A DNA stretch of 30,495 nucleotides. Origin: Nemertoderma westbladi (Eukaryota; Xenacoelomorpha; Nemertodermatida; Nemertodermatidae). The stretch is from NCBI GenBank assembly GCA_032718475.1, contig JAUCBJ010004697.1, positions 1 to 30,495 on the forward strand. Reading direction: 5' to 3'. Below, one piece after another: positions 1-8,595 of the stretch; the first letter of the stretch is position 1, and each line of letters starts with the position of its first letter. The notes below the pieces were generated by a model that saw only the letters and a list, made by a program, of their open reading frames with translations, did no database searches and was not told where the DNA came from. The position numbers and the translations under genes were made by a program.

Positions 1-141
1 ACTGCAGGACTGTCCTCCTAGGCCATAGTGCATCGGTAGGCCTGTAGGCTGCTAGGTCTGTAGGTAGGCTGGTAGGCCTGCTGTCAGTCAGTACTGTTCT
101 GCTGTTCAGTTCAGTTGTTAGACTATTTTAATGTGAAGCCA
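1..141 (+). promoter_or_regulatory. Probable 5' UTR or end of an upstream intron, low-complexity TAGGC/CTG repeats
   Basis: Bases 30-110 are made of short irregular repeats around TAGGCCTG and TAGGTCTG, then GTTCAG-rich sequence. No TATA box or clear initiator is visible. Two CAG trinucleotides (106-108 and 112-114) and a TTAG at 118-121 could act as splice acceptors, so the ATG at 142 may sit in a second exon. A minimal ATG-TGA pair lies at 131-136. Confidence 0.35.
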
Positions 142-399
142 ATGGATAACTTTGTTGAATCGCTGGAAGTTTTATCACGACATCTGAAACGGGAACATTT
201 GTTCGTCTCGTCGGAACGCCAACATATCGTCTCGTTGAGAGACTCCGTATCCAAGTTAGCCTTTCGGGTTTTCCAAGCTACGTGGAGAACAAGTTGCCAA
301 CGGAATCATCTCAACAATGTTCTCAATAACCCCAACGATACAACCGACCCCCGGCATTATTATATTATAAATAATGTCGTATTTAAAGAGGCCTATAAG
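142..399 (+). CDS. GAPVD1: GAPVD1 exon 1: start codon and N-terminal helical region (residues 1-86)
   Basis: The ATG at 142-144 opens a frame whose first residues (MDNFVESLEVLSRHLKREHL) resemble the start of the animal GAPVD1 family, including the conserved run around SRHLKREHLFVSSER. An in-frame TAG at 73-75 and the lack of another in-frame ATG after it support this start. The exon ends at AAG (397-399), followed by GTTGGA, a weaker donor than the others. Joining EAYK to the VLGC start of exon 2 restores the family's YK-x-LG spacing and phase 0. Reading on past the donor gives about 20 unrelated residues and a stop near 457. An ATG-TGA pair at 131-136 lies just upstream. A promoter is not evident in the 141 bases available. 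Confidence 0.85.
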
Positions 400-437
400 G
401 TTGGATTCTCTATCAGTCTATCTATTCCTATCACCTG

Positions 438-2097
438 TAGGGGAAAGTGGGGGAATTAGAAACACTTTTTGGATTTTAAAAAATTAAAAGTGCCCTCATT
501 TCTACACAAACATTCATAGAGGAAATATAACTATAGATTTGGAATCATGCATCTCTCTGCTAACAATAGAACATCCTATCTCGTCTGCCTATCACTATCT
601 GGTAGTGACAGGCAGACGAGATTTTTTTTAAGTCGAGATTGTTTCCATTTACCCCACAATGGGGTAAATGGAAACAGGGTTTGCCTCCCAATAGTTAAAT
701 CAACCAGAAATTCACATGGGGTAATTGGAATATTTCTAATTACCACATGGGAATGTAGATTAAATTGCGCACAATTTGATATATAACATGTCTATGTTGC
801 CACATATGTTTAATATTTAAAGTGTTTCACAAACCTTCAACAATTAACAGAGATATGCATGTTTGTGAATAAAAGACATCCAGCAACAATATGGATATAT
901 GAAAACTAATTATTGCTCTTTATATAACTAAATTAAACTTAATTTATTTAAATTAAAATGAATTAGCTTAACTTAAATTAAAATTAGAATTTCTTGTTGG
1001 TTCAGCACAGCCCCATTCCCGCTTTTCCTATTACCACCAGATATTGGGCCAATGTTTCCTCATTGCTTTTCCGAGAAAACATCTATGCACCTGACCTATA
1101 TAATTAGCGATCACTATATTTAAGTTTCTTGTTCCCAGAGGGTACCCCCAGGAATTCCAAAGTCTTCCGAATAGTGGCATGACCACTGGAAATGGTGCTT
1201 TAAGGCAGCAGATAGAGATTCCATAGAGTATGACGCCCAGGCAACGCAGGCAGCCATGAAGTTTTGCGTAAAATTGAGGGAAAAGAGCAGGTTACAGAGG
1301 CTGGCTTTTCTAACCCAAACAATAAACGGCCACTTTCCCAAATGAGGGAAAGGAGCAGATTACAGAGGCATGCTTTTCTAACCAAAACAATAAACGGTCA
1401 CTTTACCAATTGACAGATTGAGGGAAAGCAGCAGGTTACCTAGGTGGGCTATTCTAACCAAAACAATAAACGATTACTTTACCAATTGAGGGAAACCATA
1501 TGGTCAGACTTCTAGTCAGCTAGTAGTCATTAGTCACATGGTCAGACTGTCAGTAGTCACTCTATAACCAAAAAAATCAGGCACTCAAGCAATAGGCAGA
1601 TAGGTACCGGTGCGCAGCTGTATGACAATTAGAAACTGTTATAAAGGACGGTCCCCAAAGTAACAGGACCAGCTAAAAAAATTAATGTTTCCAATTACCC
1701 CATGGCACTAAAATTTGACCATTTTTAAATTATGTTGAACAAACAAATTTTTAATTATGCTATCATTAAATTAGGTTGTCTACTGAATAGATGACATAAT
1801 AAGCTTTAAATTAAGCTATTGCTTAAGATAATTGGAATAAGACATCGCTCACAATCCATTTGTGAAGTTGCAAAAAAATAATCGAAAATTTGATTTTTTT
1901 TTCATCTTTTATACAATCAGCCATTTGACAATGAAGAAGTGAAAATAAACGCCATATTCCTATTGGAAAAATAATCACCAATAATTTATCTCAATAAACA
2001 TCAAAATTTCAAGTCTATACATACAAAAGCATGCATGTAGTAGCCATTGCTTCTAATTACACCAACCCCATGTTTCTAATTCCCCCACCTTCCCCTA
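438..2097. mobile_element. Non-autonomous TIR element, about 1.66 kb
   Basis: A 27-bp left end at 438-464 (TAGGGGAAAGTGGGGGAATT and on) is matched in reverse complement by 2071-2097 with one mismatch. If the outer TA is a target duplication, the TIR proper starts GGGGAA. Related blocks of GGGGTAA(T/A)TGGAAA recur inside in both orientations (about 640-740 and 1686-1705), including a hairpin at 643-679 around CACAATGGGG and one at 577-621 (CTCGTCTGCC and its complement). Short open frames inside show no transposase features. I do not assign a superfamily. A TA duplication would fit Tc1/mariner-like or related elements. Confidence 0.7.
1272..1496. repeat. Tandem repeat, about 3.2 copies of a 68-76 bp unit
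   Basis: The unit starts at GAGGGAAA (1276, 1344, 1420, 1488) and contains CTAACCAAAACAATAAACGG. The third interval has an 8-bp insertion. It lies inside the intron-1 TIR element. Two short minus-strand frames crossing it are repeat translations, not genes. Confidence 0.7.
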
Positions 2098-2878
2098 TTC
2101 AGCTAGTCTGTTTCTGTGTTTCTTTGTCCTACAATCAATCAGTGATGCATGAATCAGATAATCCTTCAGTCAGTCGTCAGACACCGTACCGTACAGCCGT
2201 ACCGGTACCGGTACTCGTTTAGTGACAGAGACCTGAGAGAGCTGAGACTGAGAAGTCTGAGAAGCCAGACTGAAATTGAAATTTGGTTTGAATTGAAATT
2301 ATTGTCTAATTGATTACAAATATTTTACCAGCTGACCAGGCTGCCAGGGTTAGGGTAGTACTTAAGTTTGTTCATTCATTACGGTACTTCTTACTTCAGT
2401 AGGCCTACTTAATTCGTGGCTTCCAGGCTTCGTCTGTTCGGCTTCGTCAGCTCACGTCTACCTGTTACCTATCTACACGTGCGTAATTTAATTAAGTCTT
2501 ATTATTGTCATTTTCACGTTTCGCTGACCTTGGACTTCTAACAGTCTTGTCTAAGTTGTAATCTACTTTATCTGTCTATTATCATTACTTACTACGTTAC
2601 TAGGCTTACTCTTAAACCTCTTCATTATTTCTGGAAATAAATGCCACAAAAGGTGTAGGGATGTGATGATCGAAGTCGAACCATCAATCAAATCAATCCC
2701 ACGTCCCATCCCATATAGGCCTACCGTTGACCGGTAATGATAAAGTATTTTTCATTTGTGTCCACTTCCCCCCGCACGCCCCCAGTATTGTTGTCAGTGT
2801 ACCTCAAATCGTTTGTTTGTAACATTTTCTAGCGTATATAACCCGTGTCTCTATTAGTATATATTTACTAATTTACAG

Positions 2879-3631
2879 GTACTTGGCTGCAATGACGCGG
2901 TTTACGGTAACCTACTCACGGATTTACGACTCAACCCTAAACTAGTCTCCATGTGTCTCGTCACATGGAAACGAACCTCCAAGGACTTCTCGCTACTCAA
3001 TTTGCTGTTCTCCTCGCTGTACGGCAGTTGTCTCCTGTCTGACGACGAATCTCTAGTGATCGACCTCCTCAGACACCTCATAGAAGACGAACTAGTTCCT
3101 TCCGACAATATATCCACAATTATACGACGACACAACTCCATGTTCGCCCATCTATTTAAACTTTTTACCGAGTCTCATTTCCCGACTAGGTTGTTCGTCA
3201 CCGCCGCACTGAATGACCCGGTACTGGAGGTTCTGAAACAAAGCCACCTGATACTGGAGACCGACGCAAACCGACTGTGCGAGACGCTGACGGACGCCGA
3301 ACGCAGCCGCCGTTTCGGGGACCCGTCCGACGCAGTCGTCTTTGCGAGTCGCCTCTCCCGCTACTGCGAGGAGATGCGCTCGCAACTCGTCGAGTTCTGC
3401 GTTCAGTTCATCTCGAGTTTGGAGTCGAGTTGGCACGCGTTCCCTCCCGCGCTACGGGCCGTCGTCGGTTGCCTCAACGAGGCGCTGCAGCGGAAGTTGG
3501 GGGCCTCCAGCACCGAGTCTCTCGCCTTCGTTATGTCGAGTTTAATCTGCCCCGCGATTATAAACCCCGAGCCCTACGGGGTCGTTATGGATATTTATAT
3601 TACGGAGCGTTCCAGATTCAATCTCGTCCAG
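2879..3631 (+). CDS. GAPVD1: GAPVD1 exon 2: core of the RasGAP domain (residues 87-337)
   Basis: The exon starts after a TTTACAG acceptor at 2872-2878 and ends at CAG before GTGAGA. It encodes 251 residues, most of the RasGAP domain. Visible landmarks are the LLFSSLYGSCLL segment (around residue 134), which occupies the place of the arginine-finger loop of classical RasGAPs, a LFKLFTES helix, and the RasGAP signature ICPAIINPE at 309-317 followed by PYG. No arginine is present in the finger-loop segment, and the FLR arginine before the signature is also replaced (MSSLICP). The 3' half is GC-rich, unlike the flanking introns. An open frame on the opposite strand at 3152-3436 is a shadow of this exon. 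Confidence 0.93.
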
Positions 3632-3789
3632 GTGAGAGCTGTTCGTATCTCTATTTCTCTACCCGTTTAAGAGTTAACAATTTGGTCTTGAGTAAGTAAA
3701 GTAGTACTTTATATTTGCAGTACCTATATTCTAGAATACTGTATTACGGTATTCTAGAATACTGAGCTGAGCAAGCCATTCTGACCAAT

Positions 3790-4910
3790 AAAAATTTCCG
3801 GAGTAAAAATGTCGTGTGTAAAAATATCGAGTGTTGGAAAATATCGAGAGTAAAAATATCGAGAGTAAAAATATCGAGAATAAAAATATCGAGTGTTGAA
3901 AAATATCGAGAGTAAAAATCTCGATAGTAAAAATATCGAGAGTAAAAATATCGAGAGTAAAAATATCGAGAGTAAAATTATCGGGAGTAAAAATATCGGG
4001 AGTAAAAATATCGAGAGTAAAATTATCGGGAGTAAAAATATCGGGAGTAAAAATATCGAGAGTAAAAATCTCGATAGTAAAAATCTCGATAGTAAAAATA
4101 TCGAGAGTTAAAATATCGAGTGTTGAAAAATATCGGGAGTAAAAATATCGAGAGTAAAAATCTCGATAGTAAAAATCTCTATAGTAAAAATCTCGATAGT
4201 AAAAATCTCGATAGTAAAAATCTCGATAGTAAAAATATCGGGAGTAAAAATATCGAGAGTAAAAATATCGAGTGTTGAAAAATATCGAGAGTAAAAATAT
4301 CGAGAGTAAAAATATCGAGTGTTGAAAAATATCGAGAGTAAAAATATCGAGACTAAAAATATCGAGAATAAAAATATCGAGTGTTGAAAAATATCGAAAG
4401 TAAAGATATCGAGTGTTGAAAAATCTCGAGAGTAAAAATCTCGATAGTAAAAATCTCGATAGTAAAAATCTCGATAGTAAAAATCTCGATAGTAAAAATA
4501 TCGAGAGTAAAAATATCGAGAGTAAAAATATCGAGTGTTGACAAATATCGAGAGTAAAAATATCGAGAGTAAAAATATCGAGAGTAAAAATATCGAGTGT
4601 TGAAAAATATCGGGAGTAAAAATATCGAGAGTAAAAATATCGAGAATAAAAATATCGAGTGTTGAAAAATATCGAGAGTAAAAATATCGAGAGTAAAAAT
4701 ATCGAGAGTAAAAATATCGAGTGTTGAAAAATATCGGGAGTAAAAATATCGAGAGTAAAAATATCGAGAATAAAAATATCGAGTGTTGAAAAATATCGAG
4801 AGTAAAAATATCGAGAGTAAAAATCTCGATAGTAAAAATCTCGATAGTAAAAATCTCGATAGAGAGTGGAAATATCGAGAGTGGAAATATCGAGAGTGGA
4901 AATATTGTGA
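3790..4910. repeat. Minisatellite array of 15-bp (GAGTAAAAATATCGA) and 17-bp (GTGTTGAAAAATATCGA) units
   Basis: About 70 units. The dominant unit is GAGTAAAAATATCGA. A related 17-bp unit is inserted at roughly regular intervals, giving a higher-order pattern of several 15-mers followed by one 17-mer. A subfamily with CTCGATAGT in place of ATCGAGAGT forms blocks at about 4158-4230, 4430-4500 and 4820-4865. Because 15 is a multiple of three, long open frames appear on both strands (up to 413 codons on the minus strand). They are repetitive (FTLDIFTLDI) and shift frame at each 17-mer, so I do not treat them as genes. Confidence 0.9.
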
Positions 4911-4916
4911 ACATTT

Positions 4917-5039
4917 AAAGGTGCGTTCACATAACGATGTGTATGTAAGCGTAGAAGCGATGCAAATTTCAATTAGTCGTTAGTCACTTTATATCCACAC
5001 ATGCACATACACATACATACGTTATGTAAAGGCACCTTT
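4917..5039. mobile_element. Short TIR element (about 123 bp), copy 1
   Basis: The ends are AAAGGTGCGTTCACATAACG and its imperfect reverse complement CGTTATGTAAAGGCACCTTT. A second copy at 7286-7418 shares most of the sequence, including AATTTCAATTAGTCGTTAG. It sits exactly between the forward array and a reverse-complement array. No coding capacity. Confidence 0.65.
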
Positions 5040-5059
5040 ATATAAATGATCATAATATT

Positions 5060-5335
5060 TTTATTCACAATATTTTTACTCTCGATATTTTTACTAGAAA
5101 CTATCCTCCTAATCTTTAATATAAGATAAGTATTCATTCATATTAATTACAGAACCCTGGATATTATTTAAAACACTAATTTACGTACGGCCCCAGCAAT
5201 AATTTTATATATTTCTCAACACTAATAACACTCAATATTTTTACGGTTCTCGATATTTTTACTCTCGATATTTTTACTTTCGATATTTTTACTCTCGATA
5301 TACTCGGGATATTTTTCAATGCTCGATATTTTGAC
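5060..5335. repeat. Reverse-complement 15-bp array units flanking the short TIR element
   Basis: Units reading CTCGATATTTTTACT and CAATGCTCGATATTTT occur at 5060-5100 and 5225-5335, opposite in orientation to the array at 3790-4910. They are separated by about 125 bp of unrelated AT-rich sequence. Confidence 0.75.
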
Positions 5336-5924
5336 TCAGCTCATATTGTAACCCGGAGGAACCTCCGGGCTCCGGCTCCGGATGAAGTCTGGGATGGAGT
5401 ACAAACAGGTCCCCCAAGAACTATGCCCGCCATTATACTTTTATTAATATAATAAACACACATGGGTCAGAACACTGCTAATAAAACTTTATTATAAAAA
5501 AGTGAATTGAGGCATGCAAATTAATATTCGAAAATTTAAATATTGTCTTACATCGTATGCGCAGGTAGACCAGGCCTGGATGTATACAATGTGGTTCTTT
5601 ATACGACGGTTGACTTTTTAAGGCGGGTGATAAAGCCTTATATGACTGGTGCAGTAGCATTCATAGTACACTGTTAGCGATACACCCTGTGCAGATAGAC
5701 CATCATTTACTTCGAGTTGAATTTTTATAAAGCTTTGAGCTAATTATTTTTCCCATGGCGATGATGATATTCGATAGGGACAACAGATTAAATGGCAAAA
5801 TCGCTATAATAATGACGATTATCTATTCTGAGCCATTATTAATTCTAGAATGTTGTGCACACTGTGCACATTCTGCGGCTGTTGTGTCGGCATGACGGCA
5901 TCCACCGGTCGATAATATGATATT

Positions 5925-6093
5925 AGGCCAACTAACAGCTGTACTTATCTAATAACTTATACTAACTCCAATTATAGGCCAATTAACCTGTACTTATCTA
6001 CTAACTTACACTAACTATAATAGGCCAACTAACCTGTACTTATCTACTAACTTATATTAACTTATAATAGGCCAACTAACCTGTACTTAATAC
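5925..6093. repeat. Tandem repeat, about 3.5 copies of a 46-51 bp unit
   Basis: The unit starts AGGCCAACTAACCTGTACTT and repeats at 5925, 5976, 6022 and 6069. The last copy is truncated. No coding potential or known family recognised. Confidence 0.75.
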
Positions 6094-6568
6094 TACACGT
6101 ACACAGTGCTATACATCATATATAATAATAATACTACAGTGCACATAGTATATACTGGGTTAGTGTTTTAATTGAAACCCATCGTAACCCCACTGCGACA
6201 CCCACCCACCCTGTGGAATGCCAACCCAGGGTGTATGGTACCTGCTCCGAGACCGGCTGAATGAAATCAACGTTGGATAACTATTTAAATCATTGTGGAA
6301 AAAGTGGAACTTTTCAACGTTTTGATCCGAGTTTATTATGTACCCAAGTGAGCGCAGCGAGGCAGGTTTACAATAAGGGACATAAAACCTGAATAGTGCC
6401 ATTTTCACACACTGGTCTACGTAATATGTCAAACATACTGGCATTCTGAAATTTCCCAGGTTGCGGATAGGGATAACAATTCACACATCGCACTAATTTC
6501 GATTGTGATTTGTCTGCTTAGGCTACTGTGTATTACATTAGATGTGTTATGTATTACATTACATTTCA

Positions 6569-7230
6569 ATTCTGAAAACGGCTTAGAGCGATCTCTTTTA
6601 GTTCTCGAGTTATCCTGGAATATCTGTCTGGCAATCTGCCTGTCAAAAAGTAAGTAAGACAGACAGGTAGACAGGCGACCGACAGGACGGACAGACTACA
6701 TTCCACCAAATATTAAAACTGACATCGGAAATGAAATCAGTACGGAGGGGAGGCCCTAAGAGGACATGAAATCCTCGTTTTTTTTTATTCTTCTTGGTAT
6801 AGATTTCCGCTAACTCAATATATTGAGTTAGCGGAGATGTGTCTTCTAACTCAATATATTGAGTTAGCGAGCATGTGTCTTCCAACTCAATATATTGAGT
6901 TAGCGGGTAGCGGATGTGTCTTCCAACTCAATATATTGAGTTAGCGGGTAGCGGATGTGTCTTCTAACTCAATATATTGAGTTAGCGGACATTACATGTC
7001 CTCTTAGGGGCTCTGTACAGCGACCCCGAAAACCCCCATAAATACCATTTTAGCTCGGGTGGTGTACTTCCTTCCTGTCAGACACTATATAACCAACCAG
7101 AATCCATACAGGTAGTGTTGCGCGGGAAGGTTTGAACTTTGTAGGCGATTATCTCTGAATGACATTTTTTCGCACGAAAAATACCACTCCTCCGCCATTT
7201 CTTAACCGTTTTATGTTGCAATTTTATTTC
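6569..7230. repeat. Dispersed repeat family, copy A (interrupted by an insertion at 6741-7017)
   Basis: The blocks TCTTTTAGTTCTCGAGTT, a CAGACAGA-rich tract, ACTGACATCGGAAATGAAAT, CGACCCCGAAAACCCCCATA and a GGCGGGAAGGTTT-like segment occur in the same order as in copy B at 28961-29330. Without the insertion the copy is about 380 bp. Family unknown. The minus-strand frame through it is conserved only because the DNA is. Confidence 0.75.
6741..7017. mobile_element. 277-bp non-autonomous TIR element with five internal palindromes
   Basis: Comparison with copy B (29110-29135), which reads AAATCAGCGACCCC without interruption, defines the insertion exactly. The ends are TACGGAGG and CTCTGTA, flanked by CAG at 6738-6740 and 7018-7020 (a 3-bp target duplication). 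The inner TIR CCTAAGAGGACAT is shared by both ends. Inside are five copies of the palindrome AACTCAATATATTGAGTT, centred at about 6820, 6856, 6892, 6933 and 6974, spaced 36 or 41 bp. The first extends to a perfect 28-bp palindrome (6807-6834). No coding capacity. A 3-bp duplication would fit PIF/Harbinger or CACTA types, but the ends do not settle it. Confidence 0.8.
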
Positions 7231-7285
7231 CATGTGAAAGGTAATTTCATAAGCGTTAATAAATTTCACGCACTTTTCTTAATAT

Positions 7286-7418
7286 AAGGTGCGGTGCGTT
7301 CACATAACGTATGTGTATGTGTACCGTATGTAAGGGTAGAAGCGATGGAAATTTCAATTAGTCGTTAGCCACTTTATATCCTGACATACACATACATACG
7401 TTATGTAAAGGCACCTTT
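7286..7418. mobile_element. Short TIR element, copy 2
   Basis: Diverged second copy of the element at 4917-5039, with the same ends (AAGGTGC and GCACCTTTATAT) and interior. It is again followed directly by reverse-complement array units (7434-7735). Confidence 0.65.
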
Positions 7419-7433
7419 ATATAAATGATCCCA

Positions 7434-7735
7434 ATTTTTTTTCACAATATTTTTACTCTCGATATTATATTTTTACGGTTCTCGATATTATATTTTTACG
7501 GTTCTCGATATTTTTACTCTCGATATTTTTACTCCCGATATTTTTCAACACTCGACATTTTTCTCTCCATATTTTTACTCTCGATATTTTTACTCTTGAT
7601 ACTTTTTTACTCTTAGATATTTTTCAATGCTCGATATTTTTACTCTCGATATTTTTCAACACTAGTTATTTTTATTCTCGATATTTCTACTCTCGATATA
7701 TTTACTCTCGATATTTTAACTCACGATATTTTTCA
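7434..7735. repeat. Reverse-complement 15-bp array next to TIR element copy 2
   Basis: Units of CTCGATATTTTTACT with interspersed TTTTTCAACACTCGA (the complement of the 17-bp unit). More diverged than the forward array. No forward array precedes this copy, so the structure is half of that at 3790-5335. Confidence 0.75.
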
Positions 7736-8133
7736 AACTTAAATTTTTTTATAATTTTTCAAACTTTTAACTTCGCAGTTATTGGGCCTTAGATTAAGAT
7801 ATACGAGTGTTAGGATTAGCGCATCGCGAAGTAAAGGTGAACCTTTTCGTAGCTGTAAAATTATTGAACCTGGTCACTCCCTTAGCGGCCGACAGAGAAA
7901 TTAACTATATAGAAGTCTGTCTGTGAATATAATTTCTAAACTTTTGCAGACTAATTGTGTACCAAGTTTGAGTTTCTTTTCATCAAATATTATTATTATT
8001 AGAGTTAAAACATTTCTAACGACGACGTCAGACGGGTCCAGGGTCCACTAATTATTATACTCCTGTCAACGCTACTGCTCAGTGCTCACCTAGTGGTTCT
8101 CCCCACAATCCAGTGTATATTTTTCTCTTCCAG

Positions 8134-8595
8134 GTGGCTCAAACGCTGCAATCCCTGATACTCGGTAAATCGGTGGACAATCCAGCCAATCAGACCGCCG
8201 CTAAGCTGGGATTGGAGCACTCCTCGTTGCTCATGACAACCATTCTCGAGGGTTGCTACGAGACTTCCCAACAGCAACCCTACCTGGACTACATGCAGCG
8301 GTCTACCGTCTTTATAACTCTCCCCCAACTAAAGACCCTCATTAATTTCCTGCGGTCCGTCCAACTCACATCCCCGGTCTCCATGTCGGCGAAGTTGGAG
8401 CCGCTGTTGGCCGAGTTGCCTGGGACGATAGGGAAGTCGCAGTCGGACGACCGGCTGTCCGAGTTGAGCGGCGGGAGTGGGGCGCCCCCTAGCGGGGCCG
8501 GTGGGGCAGCCTTGGACGACGTACAGGAGGATATATTGATGATTTCGTTGAGTTGTCAAGGCGGCGAGAGTTTCGAGTTGTTACCCGAATCGAAG
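8134..8595 (+). CDS. GAPVD1: GAPVD1 exon 3: end of RasGAP domain and start of linker (residues 338-491)
   Basis: The exon follows a pyrimidine-rich acceptor ending CTTCCAG (8127-8133) and stops at AAG before GTGAGT. The join RFNLVQ to VAQTLQSLIL in phase 0 reproduces the helix after the ICPAIINPE signature. Residues 338 to about 415 are the last RasGAP helices, including the ITLPQLKTLINFLRSV stretch that the family uses to close the domain. After that the sequence becomes Gly/Ser/Pro-rich. Near 469 a short acidic-hydrophobic block (EDILMISL) matches a small conserved island seen after the RasGAP domain in GAPVD1 relatives. Confidence 0.93.

Larger units (their letters stand above)
400..2878 (+). 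other. Intron 1 of GAPVD1
   Basis: Donor GTTGGA, acceptor TTTACAG. It holds a TIR-bounded element (438-2097). The rest (2098-2870) is AT-rich and contains short CCGTACCGGTAC repeats (2185-2215) and GAGACTGAGA-type repeats (2225-2270). No coding sequence was seen. Confidence 0.85.
3632..8133 (+). other. Intron 2 of GAPVD1
   Basis: Donor GTGAGA, acceptor CTTCCAG. It contains a 15/17-bp array (3790-4910), two copies of a short TIR element each followed by reverse-complement array, a 46-51 bp tandem repeat (5925-6093) and a dispersed repeat split by a 277-bp insertion (6569-7230). Between them (5340-5920, 6094-6568, 7740-8120) I see AT-rich sequence and a perfect 8-bp stem at 5352-5369 (CCCGGAGG-AA-CCTCCGGG), but no genes. 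Confidence 0.85.

Noticed and set aside
3790-4910. CRISPR-like array
   Set aside because: The units are contiguous without unique spacers, and the locus is eukaryotic.
3731-4972. Open frames of up to 413 codons on the minus strand, and others on the plus strand, in the 15-bp array
   Set aside because: The frames exist because the unit length is a multiple of three and lacks stops. Translation is a monotonous repeat, frames switch at each 17-bp unit, and both strands are open, so there is no evidence of a gene.
6462-6487. GGATAACAATTCACACA resembles the lac operator/M13 reverse-primer region, suggesting vector contamination
   Set aside because: Only about 17 bases match, the surroundings differ from any vector I know, and flanking sequence is typical of the intron. 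Likely chance.
6643-6885. Minus-strand peptide with DFISDVSF and WWN shared with the minus-strand frame at 29038-29298
   Set aside because: The similarity follows from DNA conservation of the dispersed repeat. The frames are short, end differently and one is broken by an insertion.
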